A stretch of 64,000 nucleotides of DNA from an uncultured Chloroflexus sp. Its GTDB lineage: Bacteria > Chloroflexota > Chloroflexia > Chloroflexales > Chloroflexaceae. The notes beneath the pieces are model-generated. The model saw only the letters and a list, made by a program, of their open reading frames with translations. It was not told the DNA's origin and did no database searches. Positions 27,401 through 35,376 of the stretch are shown in pieces (within the stretch, counting starts at the first letter, position 1; each line of letters opens with the position of its first letter). Made by a program: the position numbers and the translations under genes. The DNA lies in assembly GCF_937951745.1 (NCBI RefSeq), contig NZ_CALFBQ010000038.1, forward strand, positions 1 to 64,000, in the 5' to 3' direction.

Positions 27401-27855
27401 GAACCGCCGTTGCAGGCAAGGCCGCTGGTGCTATTGACGAGCGCAAACTTGCCAGCGCTCGCGCTTGCATTGATTGCACCAGTCGCATTGGGCGTCGGCA
27501 GCGGTGCGCCCGCCGCACCACCGGCCAATTGTACGAGATAGTATTGGCCGGGAGCGAGCGACCCGCTTAAAAGCACGACCGGATTGTTGCCAAAATTGCC
27601 GGTGCCGGTGGCACTGGCGTATTGAATCGATAACCCACTCAGCGAGACGGTTGTTGTACCACGGTTGAAGAGTTCAACAAAGTCGTTTGTGTACGGCGCA
27701 CCACTATTGCCACCGCCGCCATACACTTGGCTAATGACCAAATCGGCGCTTACTGCGCGCACGACCGGTAGCCCAACCCCGAACGGTACGAACACAAACG
27801 CGATTACGAGCAATAACCCGACCCAGCGGCGGATTCCGCCAAATGCAGCATGCAT
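24499..27855 (-). CDS. Very large secreted endonuclease (ExeM/NucH-like) with lamin-tail and Ig-like domains
   Basis: About 1118 residues. After a signal peptide, a lamin-tail domain begins DLVISQVYGGGGNSGAPYT (about residues 37-55) and runs to about 215; a beta-rich OB-like domain follows (about 235-490). The endonuclease/exonuclease/phosphatase core (about 510-840) has VVGMNLLNYF, GVIEIENDGYG, VNHFKSKGSACD, IIGDLNSYAKEDP and the closing FYRTSDHDPVVVGL, with Asp and His of the active site present. An Ig-like segment (about 860-940) and a C-terminal jelly-roll-like domain follow. It would degrade extracellular DNA for phosphate, nucleosides or matrix turnover. The ATG at 27855 has GAGG 8 bases upstream. 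Confidence 0.88.
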   Translation of the reverse strand: MHAAFGGIRRWVGLLLVIAFVFVPFGVGLPVVRAVSADLVISQVYGGGGNSGAPYTNDFVELFNRGTTTVSLSGLSIQYASATGTGNFGNNPVVLLSGSLAPGQYYLVQLAGGAAGAPLPTPNATGAINASASAGKFALVNSTSGLACNGGSTPCTPAQLALIIDLVGYGNANFFEGAPAPTLSNTTAALRNGNGCVETDNNASDFSAGPPNPRNTSSPANPCSVPPPPPPMTGNCPDVPNVSLISQIQGTIDISPCVSEEVLVEGVVVGDFEGPSPNLRGFYVQEEVADWDADPLTSEGIFVFNDNNNNVNLGDLVRVRGTVSEFQGQTQISATQITVVGTGTVDPVDVTMPFPSADYLERYEGMLVRFPMKLVVTEHFQLGRFGQVVMSAEARLYQPTSLYPPGPLAAAVQAANDLNRIIVDDNLQNQNPDPILFGRGGNPLSASNTLRGGDSVTGLIGVMTYTWSGNAASGNAYRVRPVGDLSDLWPGGGVPAFAADNPRPTAPPSVGGSITVVGMNLLNYFNTFSGCTNGLTGSPTGCRGAENATEFARQTNKTVAAIVALNPTVLGVIEIENDGYGPNSAIADLVNRLNAVTAPGTYAFIDVDAATGQVDALGNDAIKVGIIYQPALVTPVGQTAALNTPAFITGGDSAPRNRAALAQAFAENASGARFVVTVNHFKSKGSACDTPDAGDGQGNCNIVRTNAANELAAWLATDPTGVNDPDVLIIGDLNSYAKEDPIRALEAQGYENVIERFGGPNAYSYVFNGQWGYLDYALANASLSAQVSGVAEWHINADEPSVLDYNTNFKSANQINTLYAPDFYRTSDHDPVVVGLNLDGTPPVTAASINGPTNPLCPANCYAGNVTITLSATDDRSGVAAITYRVNGGTFQPYTDPFTLSGEGTYTVEFFARDGAGNVEPVQTVTVEVRPFPGSPTLDTFDRANGRLGSNWSGATQLDQYRIDGNAVTVEKGGLALWRPTMFGPDQEAFMRLTAIDPNGQHHTLALKVRGSGGRNGALLVSYDAVNQHVVVEAFVPGQGFVTVATFAATVANGDTLGARARADGTVEVFVRCARIGVADTRPAAGNRYVGTGGRIGVWFYNSGGAGFDDFGGGDLVP

Positions 27856-28191
27856 ACCCTGCACCTCGTTGAATGACAGGCGAACATACTACCCAGCAGC
27901 GACACGGCCATGCGGCGGGTTTGCGAGGGGATGCAGACAAGGTACACCACGTCGCAATGGTTGAATAATCAAGCGTAGCAATGATAGCAGTAAACCTTGA
28001 AATCAGTGTTAAGGAATTGTTGGGATCGATAAACGATTTCATGACATTTTTGTCATTGTCATGATGAACAAAACGTCACGTGCAGTGCTGTGCAGAAGAG
28101 GTATAACGCTAAGACGCGAAGACCGCAAAGATACAGAGCATGATTGCGTTCCCCTTGCGCCTCTGCGGTTACCTCCTTTGTGCCCTTTACC
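27856..28191. other. Promoter region of the nuclease gene; palindrome and GCGCAAAGG repeat
   Basis: A 336-base gap. About 28098-28190 is a GCGCAAAGG-family repeat with AACGCTAAGACGCGAAGACC paired loosely with a CGCCTCTGCGGTT segment. A separate operator-like palindrome lies at 28039-28064. No clear -35/-10 pair was found for the nuclease gene and no gene is seen. Confidence 0.5.
28039..28064. promoter_or_regulatory. Operator-like palindrome TCATGACA-N10-TGTCATGA
   Basis: Perfect 8-base half-sites flank 10 bases that themselves contain a third TGTCAT. It is 184 bases upstream of the nuclease start. The geometry suits a dimeric regulator, but the spacing does not match the 11-base repeats of a PhoB box, so no factor is named. 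Confidence 0.4.
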
Positions 28192-30579
28192 TTAATCGAT
28201 CGTTCGCCCCATTCGGTATTTGATGTCGTAATTGAGAATAAAATCGACTGCTTCGGCGTTAAAACCGTAATCTCGACCAAGCTGACGGTCGATCCGGTCG
28301 AGGATCGGTTTGGCCGGTTTAGCGTCGAAGTTGATTTCACCGGTGTTGATCCTCTCGCCACGACGGATGCGGTGACAGCGGTGAGCCGCGTAGACCGCGA
28401 GTAGTTCGCGTTCAAGGGTGCAGTACGGTTCCACATCCACCAGATTCAGATCAAAAACCGGAAGTTCCAAAACTTCACGAGCGACAACATCCATGCAGTT
28501 GGAATTAACAATCCAATACCAGTAAAAGAGTTGGCTATTGAGCAAGGCGAATACGATCGGTCGCAGATGGACGGGTACCGTGATAGGTTTATAGTGGGAT
28601 GAGAGTTTTTCGGGCAAGGCTTTGCGCCAATAACGACCGCCAGAATGGTAGTAGATCGGTGTGCCGTGTTCGACAATGAAGTCTTTGAGTTTTTTCCGGT
28701 GTTGATGCATAGTGGTTAGGATGGCAATCTCAATCGGTGAGCCGATCTTGGGGAGTGGGTTGGCATGGGTAGTGATACCATCCCAACGGCAGTAGCTCAG
28801 CTTGGCGAAGAGAAACGGTCGGTCGCTCGGTGGGCGATTGAACCAACGGTGGTAGGTAGTGCTGTACACGCGCGCTTCACCGTCCGACTGATGTAAGAGC
28901 GTGATGGTGAGGTTCATATCAACACCGGCAAAGAGCTTTCCCGGTCGCACTGCATAGTGACTATGCCACTGAGTATAGCTGCGGTAGAGCTGTTGCAGCG
29001 GCCGCATCCTCTCGGTTGAGACCGACGCGATCGGGACGATCATGCCAAATCTGCCGTGCGGCTTAAGCAACTGCAATGCGCGTTCGATGACAAAGGCGTA
29101 GAGGTTGCCACTGCCTGCCGTCTGATACTCTACCATGCGGTAGTTGTGTTTGACGTTACGGTAGGGAAGGTAGGGCGGGTTACCGACAATCACGTCAAAC
29201 CCGCCATTGGCAAGAATTGTAGGGAACGCCTCATGCCAATTGAAGGTTTGGGTGTGGTGATATTGAGCAGGCGACGGGTGCGCCTCGATAGAGCCGTTTC
29301 CCTCTCCCACCAGCGCGTTACCTAGCCGGATAGTGTGGTCGAGGTTGGGCAACGGTGTGCGCAGGCCCACGTTAGCATATTCGGCAATAAGCACAAGCAG
29401 GAGGCGCAATTTGCAGACCTCAATCGCTTCTGGCATGAGATCAACGCCGTACAGATTATGTGCCACAATCCATTTGATAATCTGGTCGCTGCGATGAGCG
29501 TCAGCGCCTATTTCGTGTGATGCAAGCCAATCTGGTTGAATAGTGGCTATCCGTCCAAGCACAGCATGGTAGATCGGTGTCAGTACACGCAGGGCGGCGA
29601 GCAAGAATGCGCCTGAGCCAACCGTTGGATCAAGCACGCTGAGCGGAGGGTACCCGCCGTGCGGATCGCCGACGAGTGCGGTGAAGAGGGCCAAGAGGCG
29701 ATGCGGATCGAGCTGCGAGATCAGATCGGCCATGAGCGCGGTAAGGTCAAGGTTGGCGGTGATCGCATCGTTGATCGTGACAAGCTGGCCGCTGGTTGCC
29801 GCCGCGACAATGGCCGCTACTTGGGAATGCCGCGCAGCTTGTTCACGGTCAGTTTCGGTTGGTAAGGGGACGGCTTGCTGCATCGCTGGGTAGATGTAGC
29901 GGCGGATGTTCTGCGCTAAGGCGAGCGGTGCTAACGACAGCCCGGCCTTATCGAACAGCGCCGGGATGATAGTGGCGCGACAAATGTAGGCGCTAACGTC
30001 GTCGTGTGTATAATAGGCGCCTAGCTCCTTTTGGTTGATGGCTTGTTCGAGTGCGTAACCCACAATCTCAGGATCGATCTCGCGTTCGTGCCGCCCCGGT
30101 CGGCCATGCACATACCAGCACCACTGACCAAAAAAGGTGAAAAGCTGCTCGAACACACTGTCTGGAATGGTGATTGTATCGCCATGCTGCACTTCGAGTG
30201 GATGCGGAACAAAGAGGTTGCTCCCAAGGTAAGGAACATCACCGAGCAGACGGTTGGTCGCCGCGTCGCGCTCATCACGCACGCGGCCCAGCCCATCGAA
30301 CCAGAGCGCGCGTAACACATCACGGTAATAACGATCCGGGCCGAAGTGGGTACGACTCCACGCTAGCTGCTCAGGCAGATACGCCGGGTTGCGGTCAAGC
30401 CAGCCTTGGGTTTGGATGAACCAGAGCACAATCAGCCGTGACAGCAGCACCGTCGCATACCAGCGCCGCTCGTGTTCACACGCAATGCCCTGTATGCGAG
30501 CGTGTAAGCTGACGTAAGACGGTTGCAGTTCGGTGTAGAAATGGGCAGCGATTCGTTCGGAAGTGAGACAATGTTCCAT
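28192..30579 (-). CDS. Eco57I-like adenine-specific DNA methyltransferase
   Basis: A 795-residue N6-adenine DNA methyltransferase. A helical N-terminal part (RLIVLWFIQTQGWLDRNP) precedes ELGAYYTHDDVSAYI (motif X region, about residues 186-200), SAM-binding motif I VLDPTVGSGAFLLAAL (about 316-331) and catalytic NPPY (467-470). The C-terminal 300 residues should recognise the target. It resembles the methylase part of type IIG or BREX-like enzymes but is shorter, and no PD-(D/E)xK nuclease motif or restriction partner is visible. The ATG at 30579 overlaps the hypF stop as TGATG, so it is translationally coupled to hydrogenase maturation, an unexpected pairing. Solitary regulatory methylation or a relic defence gene are both possible. 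Confidence 0.85.
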   Translation of the reverse strand: MEHCLTSERIAAHFYTELQPSYVSLHARIQGIACEHERRWYATVLLSRLIVLWFIQTQGWLDRNPAYLPEQLAWSRTHFGPDRYYRDVLRALWFDGLGRVRDERDAATNRLLGDVPYLGSNLFVPHPLEVQHGDTITIPDSVFEQLFTFFGQWCWYVHGRPGRHEREIDPEIVGYALEQAINQKELGAYYTHDDVSAYICRATIIPALFDKAGLSLAPLALAQNIRRYIYPAMQQAVPLPTETDREQAARHSQVAAIVAAATSGQLVTINDAITANLDLTALMADLISQLDPHRLLALFTALVGDPHGGYPPLSVLDPTVGSGAFLLAALRVLTPIYHAVLGRIATIQPDWLASHEIGADAHRSDQIIKWIVAHNLYGVDLMPEAIEVCKLRLLLVLIAEYANVGLRTPLPNLDHTIRLGNALVGEGNGSIEAHPSPAQYHHTQTFNWHEAFPTILANGGFDVIVGNPPYLPYRNVKHNYRMVEYQTAGSGNLYAFVIERALQLLKPHGRFGMIVPIASVSTERMRPLQQLYRSYTQWHSHYAVRPGKLFAGVDMNLTITLLHQSDGEARVYSTTYHRWFNRPPSDRPFLFAKLSYCRWDGITTHANPLPKIGSPIEIAILTTMHQHRKKLKDFIVEHGTPIYYHSGGRYWRKALPEKLSSHYKPITVPVHLRPIVFALLNSQLFYWYWIVNSNCMDVVAREVLELPVFDLNLVDVEPYCTLERELLAVYAAHRCHRIRRGERINTGEINFDAKPAKPILDRIDRQLGRDYGFNAEAVDFILNYDIKYRMGRTID

Positions 30580-32906
30580 CACGCACACCTCAACCGCGCC
30601 CCAGCCACTGCCACCTGCCCCAACGCCAAGCCACCATCGTTCGGCGGGGCAAGGCGCGGGATCAGTACAGTAAAGCCATCGGCGCGCAACGCATCGGCCA
30701 GCGTCTCCAGAAGTAAGACATTTTGCAACACGCCGCCGCTGAGGGCAACAGTCGTGAGACCGCGCTCATCGCGCACCCGCCGGCAAGCCGCCAAGAGCGC
30801 CTGCGCAACCCCGTGATGCACCCGACCGGCGATTGCCGCCGGTGCAACCCCGGCCTGCAGATCATCAACCAGCGCCGCCAGCAGCGCTAATCCATCAAGT
30901 ATAAACGGCCCGCCAATAATAGCCGGTTCGCGGAGTGGCATTGGATAAGGCGGCTGTTGTGGATCGGCGATCTGCTCGAAGAGAATAGCCAGCTCGCCTT
31001 CGTAACGGGCAATCTGGCCCATGCCGGCCAGTGCGGCGGCAGCGTCGAAGAGCCGCCCAAGGCTTGAAGTGCGCGGGCTATTGAGGCTCCGTTCAATCAT
31101 ACGGGCCAACACCTGCCACGCCGCTTGATCGAGCTGCCGGGTAAACGGTAGCGCAAGTCGCCAGAAATCAGGGCCGTAGAGCTGAGCCAGCGCCGCTGCT
31201 GCCACCCGCCACGGCTGGCGCACCGCCTGCTCACCACCGGGCAAGGTCAGCGGCCTAAGATGACCGACACGCTCATACTCGGCACAGGTCGCTACCAGCA
31301 CCTCACCCCCCCACACTGTTCCGTCCGGCCCATAGCCGCTGCCATCGGCGGCAATCCCGATTACCGGCCCGGTGTGACCGTATTCGGCCAGCACAGCGGC
31401 AATATGGGCGTGGTGATGTTGCACGCCAATCTTACGTTCAATTGGCATTGCGAGTGCCGCTTGGGTAGCTAGATAGCCGGGGTGCAGATCGAAAGCCACT
31501 ACCTCGGGCACAATCTCAAACAACCGTTGAAAGTGAGCAATCCCCTCGTGGAACGAGCGCAGCGTAGGCAGATTTTCGAGATCGCCAATGTGATGACTCA
31601 GAAAGACCTCGCGCCCGCGAGCGAGAGCGAAGGTGTTCTTGAGATGGCCGCCGCAGGCGAGGATCGGGCAGGGCAGTTCGTGAGCCAGCGTGATCGGCGC
31701 GGGCGCATACCCGCGCGAGCGACGGATGAGGAGCGGCCCGCCGGCGGCTACGCGCGCCACACTATCGTCGCAGCGCATGTGGATCGGGCGGTTGTGGGTC
31801 AGGAAGGCATCAGCGATTGCACCCAACCGCTGCGCTGCATCCTCATCTTCATACGCAATCGGCTCATCACTCAGATTGCCGCTGGTTAGCACAATCGCCG
31901 CCACCCGCTGCGAACCAATGACCGCAGCATAATCGGCCAACAGAAGATAGTGCAACGGCGTGTAGGGCAACATCACCCCTAACGTCTGCATCCCCGGCGC
32001 AACCGACGGCGCAACCGGCGCGTCAGGCCGGCGCGGCATCAGCACAATCGGGCGGGCCGGACTCGTCAGCAAGGCATGTGATTGCGGATCGATCACGCAG
32101 AGCCGTGCGGTCATTTCCACATCACACGCCATCACTGCCAACGGTCGTGCCTCACGTTGCTTACGCTGGCGCAACCGGCGCACCGCCGCCTCGTCATCGG
32201 CGGCGCAGGCCAGATGGTAGCCGCCCAACCCCTTGATCGCCACGATCTGACCGTGCGCAAGCGCGGTCGCCGCCGCGATCAGCGGATCGGAATGCGAATC
32301 CATCTCTACCCCGCTTGCACCCCTGAAAAACCGCACCTGCGGCCCACACACCGGACACGCCGTTGGCTGAGCGTGAAATCGGCGGTCACGCGGGTCTTCG
32401 TACTCGGCTCGGCACCGCGCGCAGAGCGGGAAGCTACGCATCGTCGTGTTGGCGCGGTCGTAGGGCACATCGAGCACGATGGTAAAACGCGGGCCGCAGT
32501 TAGTGCAGTTGGTAAACGCATAGCGATAGCGGCGATCAGTTGGATCGGTAATCTCGCGCAGGCAATCGGCGCAGGTAGCGGTATCGGGCGCGATCAGCGT
32601 GCGGCGTTGGGCCTGCGTTTGGCTGGCCGCGATCACAAACTCGCGCTCGCCCAATAACGCCAGCGGCTCAACGCTCACCTGCTCGATGCGGGCGAGAGGC
32701 GGCGCTTCGCGTTGCAGCGCCATTACAAACTCGTGCAACAAGCCCTCCTCACCCTCGATTTCAATCGTCACGCCGGCGCTATCGTTGCGCACAAAACCGG
32801 CCAGCCCCCAACGTTCAGCCAAGCCAAACACAAAGGGCCGGAAGCCGACGCCTTGCACGATGCCGCGCACACTGATCCGCCAGCGCCGCTGCTGATAATT
32901 GATCAT
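30579..32906 (-). CDS. hypF: Carbamoyltransferase HypF, hydrogenase maturation
   Basis: About 775 residues, the usual length. HypF makes the thiocarboxamide on HypE from carbamoyl phosphate, the precursor of the cyanide ligands of the NiFe site. Domains in order: acylphosphatase-like (SVRGIVQGVGFRPFV, about residues 12-26), two zinc fingers (CADC...CTNC, CARC...CPVC, about 105-185), a YrdC-like domain, and a Kae1-like C-terminal domain with QHHHAHIAAVLAEYG. The start is the ATG at 32906, though an ATG at 32918 is also in frame; a longer frame upstream is repeat sequence. It diverges from the structural hydrogenase operon and runs into the methyltransferase gene. Confidence 0.94.
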   Translation of the reverse strand: MINYQQRRWRISVRGIVQGVGFRPFVFGLAERWGLAGFVRNDSAGVTIEIEGEEGLLHEFVMALQREAPPLARIEQVSVEPLALLGEREFVIAASQTQAQRRTLIAPDTATCADCLREITDPTDRRYRYAFTNCTNCGPRFTIVLDVPYDRANTTMRSFPLCARCRAEYEDPRDRRFHAQPTACPVCGPQVRFFRGASGVEMDSHSDPLIAAATALAHGQIVAIKGLGGYHLACAADDEAAVRRLRQRKQREARPLAVMACDVEMTARLCVIDPQSHALLTSPARPIVLMPRRPDAPVAPSVAPGMQTLGVMLPYTPLHYLLLADYAAVIGSQRVAAIVLTSGNLSDEPIAYEDEDAAQRLGAIADAFLTHNRPIHMRCDDSVARVAAGGPLLIRRSRGYAPAPITLAHELPCPILACGGHLKNTFALARGREVFLSHHIGDLENLPTLRSFHEGIAHFQRLFEIVPEVVAFDLHPGYLATQAALAMPIERKIGVQHHHAHIAAVLAEYGHTGPVIGIAADGSGYGPDGTVWGGEVLVATCAEYERVGHLRPLTLPGGEQAVRQPWRVAAAALAQLYGPDFWRLALPFTRQLDQAAWQVLARMIERSLNSPRTSSLGRLFDAAAALAGMGQIARYEGELAILFEQIADPQQPPYPMPLREPAIIGGPFILDGLALLAALVDDLQAGVAPAAIAGRVHHGVAQALLAACRRVRDERGLTTVALSGGVLQNVLLLETLADALRADGFTVLIPRLAPPNDGGLALGQVAVAGARLRCA

Positions 32907-33272
32907 TGCTGGTTCCATACGATGGATGATAAACGCAAAGGCGCGAGGGTGCAAAGCGTGGAAGGAGAGGAAGTCAGAATGGACTATTATCCCAACATCT
33001 CTATGCAACGCTGACTTATGGTTTTGCACACCATACCTACGAACAAATGCACCGCTGTCGTAACCTATGGTTATGAAGCTGCTACTTGACGTTAACAGTT
33101 CGCGACGATTATAATTTGTGCTAATAGTCACGTTCTACACTCTACAAATTGGCTATGCCGCCACTCGCCAAGATGCGCTGAATCTGGAACAGAGACGCGA
33201 AGGAGGTACAGACTTCTAAGCGTCAACCAATTGTTGGTACTCGCCATCAATCACTGTTGTAAGAGGAACACC
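32907..33272. other. Divergent control region of the hydrogenase locus
   Basis: A 366-base gap between hypF and the plus-strand hydrogenase genes. It contains GCGCAAAGG repeat words near hypF (32931-32965), a good plus-strand promoter (33086-33115), an isolated AAGGAGG at 33200-33206 with no start codon after it, and a short ACCAATTGTTGGT inverted repeat (33226-33238). Confidence 0.6.
33086..33115 (+). promoter_or_regulatory. Predicted promoter of the hydrogenase operon
   Basis: TTGACG (33086-33091), an 18-base spacer and TATAAT (33110-33115), or 17 bases to TTATAA. This is one of the best promoter matches in the window and lies 157 bases upstream of the DUF1641 gene, giving a leader of about 150 bases. 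Confidence 0.65.
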
Positions 33273-34136
33273 ATGAGCAGCAATGGCGCCGCCACGTATG
33301 CCGACCGTCCGCTGAACGCCGCCGCCTTACTCGACCGGCTGAACGAACCGCAGACGGCTGCTGCCCTTCACCGCTTACTCGACCACGCCGAATTGCTTGC
33401 TTTTTCAGCAGGTGCAGTTGATAGTCTCTTGCAACGCGGTGAAGTGATCGCCGATAATGTGGCGGCTAGTATGCAAGAGTTGCGCGCGGCGCTGCCGGCG
33501 GAGAGTGGCGAGATCGCCGGCCAACTGGTGCGGCTGGCGCGCACGTTGCCGCAGTTGACCGATACGGTTGAGCAACTCGCAACGCTCACTAGCCAACCGG
33601 CCTTTCAGCGCTTGCTCGTCACGCTTAGCAAACCACAAACCCTCGCGGCACTCGACCGATTGCTCAGCCAGAGCGAGTTACTCGCCTTCCTTGTGAGCGC
33701 ACTTGATCACCTGCTTGCCCGTGGTGATGAGCTGACCGAGAATATCCGTAGTTCGGTCGAAGAATTGCGTGTTGTGCTGAGCAATAGCGCGATCACGCCT
33801 GATAAGCTGATAGATGCCTTTATCGCCTTCTTGCCGTACTTCCCGCGACTTGTGGCAGTTGCCCCTAACTTTATCGAGGTGATTGAGAAGATCGAGCCGT
33901 TCATTGCCTCTGCCGAATTCGATGCCCTACTCGATTCGGGGGTGTTCCACCCAGACACGGTGAAACTGGTCGGCGAAGCCGGCGACGCCTTCGTTGCCAG
34001 CCGCGAGACGTTGCGCCAGTCACCAAAACCCGTCGGTCTATTCGGGCTACTCCGCGCTTTGCGCGACCCCGATGTACAACGCGCCGCTGGCCTGATCGTC
34101 GAATTTGGTCGCCGCTTTGGCAGTTCGTTGAAGTGA
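33273..34136 (+). CDS. DUF1641-type protein with internal duplication, first gene of the hydrogenase operon
   Basis: A 287-residue Ala/Leu-rich helical protein without signal peptide or Cys. Residues about 16-70 and 110-165 are an internal repeat: LNEPQTAAALHRLLDHAELL and LSKPQTLAALDRLLSQSELL open the two copies, each followed by an AVDSLLQRGE/ALDHLLARGD-type helix and an S-x-EELR helix. This matches DUF1641 proteins, which occur beside formate dehydrogenases and group 2a hydrogenases and have no proven role. The long amphipathic helices could scaffold or bind membranes. AGAGGA lies 6 bases before the ATG. It heads the operon that includes hypA and hypB. Confidence 0.75.
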   Translation: MSSNGAATYADRPLNAAALLDRLNEPQTAAALHRLLDHAELLAFSAGAVDSLLQRGEVIADNVAASMQELRAALPAESGEIAGQLVRLARTLPQLTDTVEQLATLTSQPAFQRLLVTLSKPQTLAALDRLLSQSELLAFLVSALDHLLARGDELTENIRSSVEELRVVLSNSAITPDKLIDAFIAFLPYFPRLVAVAPNFIEVIEKIEPFIASAEFDALLDSGVFHPDTVKLVGEAGDAFVASRETLRQSPKPVGLFGLLRALRDPDVQRAAGLIVEFGRRFGSSLK

Positions 34137-34238
34137 AGGAGCGCCAAGACGCTAAGGACGCCAACGCAAAGGCGGGAAGAGTACTGCTATGCTTAAGCTG
34201 TGTCCTTTGCGCACGTTGCGCCTTTACATTCAAAACCT
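34137..34238. repeat. GCGCAAAGG-family inverted repeat pair
   Basis: CGCCAAGACGCTAAGGACGC and CAACGCAAAGGCGG on the left are answered by CCTTTGCGCACGTTGCGCC on the right, so the intergenic RNA can fold into a long imperfect hairpin between the DUF1641 gene and hypA. Confidence 0.6.
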
Positions 34239-34583
34239 ATGCACGAATTATCTATCGCCTACAACATCGTGAAGATTGCCAGCGCCGCCGCTGCCGAAGC
34301 TGGCGCAGATGAGATCAGCGCCGTTCATTTACGAATAGGCGCACTGGCCGGCGTGGTCGCCGATGCGCTGCGCTTCAGTTTTGCCATCGCCGCCGAAGGC
34401 ACGCCTCTGGCCAACGCCGAATTGATGATCGAAGAGGTGCCAGTAACAGTCTTTTGCCCCACCTGCAACACCGAAGTGACCTTACCGAACCCGCGCTTGT
34501 TTCGTTGCCCGCAGTGCAACCAACCCTCCGGCCAGATCGTTCACGGGCGCGAATTGGAATTAGTGGCATTGGAGACGCCATGA
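34239..34583 (+). CDS. hypA: Hydrogenase nickel-incorporation protein HypA
   Basis: A 114-residue metallochaperone that passes Ni to the hydrogenase large subunit together with HypB. The N-terminus MHEL carries the essential Ni-binding His2. The zinc site is two CxxC pairs, Cys73/76 (CPTC) and Cys90/93 (CPQC). All are in their usual places. The ATG at 34239 is fixed by the need for Met-His at the N-terminus; no strong ribosome site precedes it, because the upstream sequence is a repeat. The stop overlaps hypB as ATGA, which would couple translation of the two partner proteins. Confidence 0.94.
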   Translation: MHELSIAYNIVKIASAAAAEAGADEISAVHLRIGALAGVVADALRFSFAIAAEGTPLANAELMIEEVPVTVFCPTCNTEVTLPNPRLFRCPQCNQPSGQIVHGRELELVALETP

Positions 34584-35254
34584 GTTACGAAGCCAAACGG
34601 TTGATCGAGATTCGACAGGGTGTGTTGAGCAAGAATGACCAACTCGCCGCCGAGCTGCGCAGCCGCTTTCACGCCGCTGGTGTGTTTGTAGTCAACCTGC
34701 TCTCTAGCCCCGGCGCCGGCAAGACCAGCCTGCTCGAAGCGACGATGCGCGCGCTGCTGGCCGAATACCGGGTAGCGGCACTGGTTGGCGATCTCGCCAC
34801 CGATAACGACGCCCGCCGATTAGCCCGGAGTGGCGGTTTGGTGCGTCAAATTCAGACCGGTGATATGTGTCATCTTGAGGCAGACATCGTTGCGCGCCAC
34901 CTTGAAGGTTGGGATTTGAACGAGCTTGATCTACTGTTTATCGAGAACGTTGGTAATCTGGTTTGCCCATCAGGATATGACCTCGGTGAAGCAACCCGAG
35001 TCGTGCTGCTTTCGACAACCGAGGGCGAAGATAAACCTTTGAAGTACCCTTCAACCTTCGCTACTGCCGATGCAGTGTTGTTGACCAAGATGGATTTAGC
35101 TGAGCCGGTGGGATTTGATCGCGCAATGGCCGAAGAGAATATTCGCGCTGTTAACCCGCTCGCGCCGATCATTGCGACATCTGCCCGTCACGAAGGTGGT
35201 CTCGACGAGTGGCTGGTATGGCTTCGCGAGCGTTTCAAGGCGCAAAGGGGTTAA
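34580..35254 (+). CDS. hypB: Hydrogenase nickel-insertion GTPase HypB
   Basis: A 224-residue SIMIBI-class GTPase that drives Ni delivery with HypA. The P-loop is [15 protein letters not shown] (about residues 40-54), the metal switch Cys-His is in TGDMCHLEAD, and ENVGNLVCPSGYDLGE and a TKMDL base-recognition motif follow. It lacks the poly-His nickel-storage N-terminus found in some bacteria, so only the GTPase-associated metal site is present. The last codons (FKAQRG) lie inside a GCGCAAAGG repeat that continues past the stop, suggesting the repeat supplied the end of the reading frame. Confidence 0.94.
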   Translation: MSYEAKRLIEIRQGVLSKNDQLAAELRSRFHAAGVFVVNLLSSPGAGKTSLLEATMRALLAEYRVAALVGDLATDNDARRLARSGGLVRQIQTGDMCHLEADIVARHLEGWDLNELDLLFIENVGNLVCPSGYDLGEATRVVLLSTTEGEDKPLKYPSTFATADAVLLTKMDLAEPVGFDRAMAEENIRAVNPLAPIIATSARHEGGLDEWLVWLRERFKAQRG

Positions 35255-35280
35255 CGCAAAGGCGCAAAGCGTACCAAAGG
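35233..35280. repeat. GCGCAAAGG repeat overlapping the 3' end of hypB
   Basis: Words AAGGCGCAAAGG (from about 35238) and AACGCAAAGGCGCAAAG (from about 35254) straddle the hypB stop codon. The following 100 bases up to hupS hold no gene. Confidence 0.6.
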
Positions 35281-35376
35281 TTTTGATAGTCGGATAAGTA
35301 AGTTTGTGGTTCTTACTATCATCGCGATGTAGCTTTTGGTTCCGGGTTGTAGTTGTGATGACAAGGAGACGGTTGA

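Noticed and set aside
28039-28064. PhoB box for the secreted nuclease
   Set aside because: Half-sites are spaced 6 bases apart or inverted, not as 11-base direct repeats.
28192-30579. Defence island around the DNA methyltransferase
   Set aside because: No restriction enzyme, helicase, BREX or DISARM partner, integrase or toxin gene is found on either side; neighbours are a secreted nuclease with a signal peptide and hypF.
33200-33206. AAGGAGG in the hydrogenase leader as the start of a leader peptide
   Set aside because: No ATG, GTG or TTG lies at a usable distance downstream.
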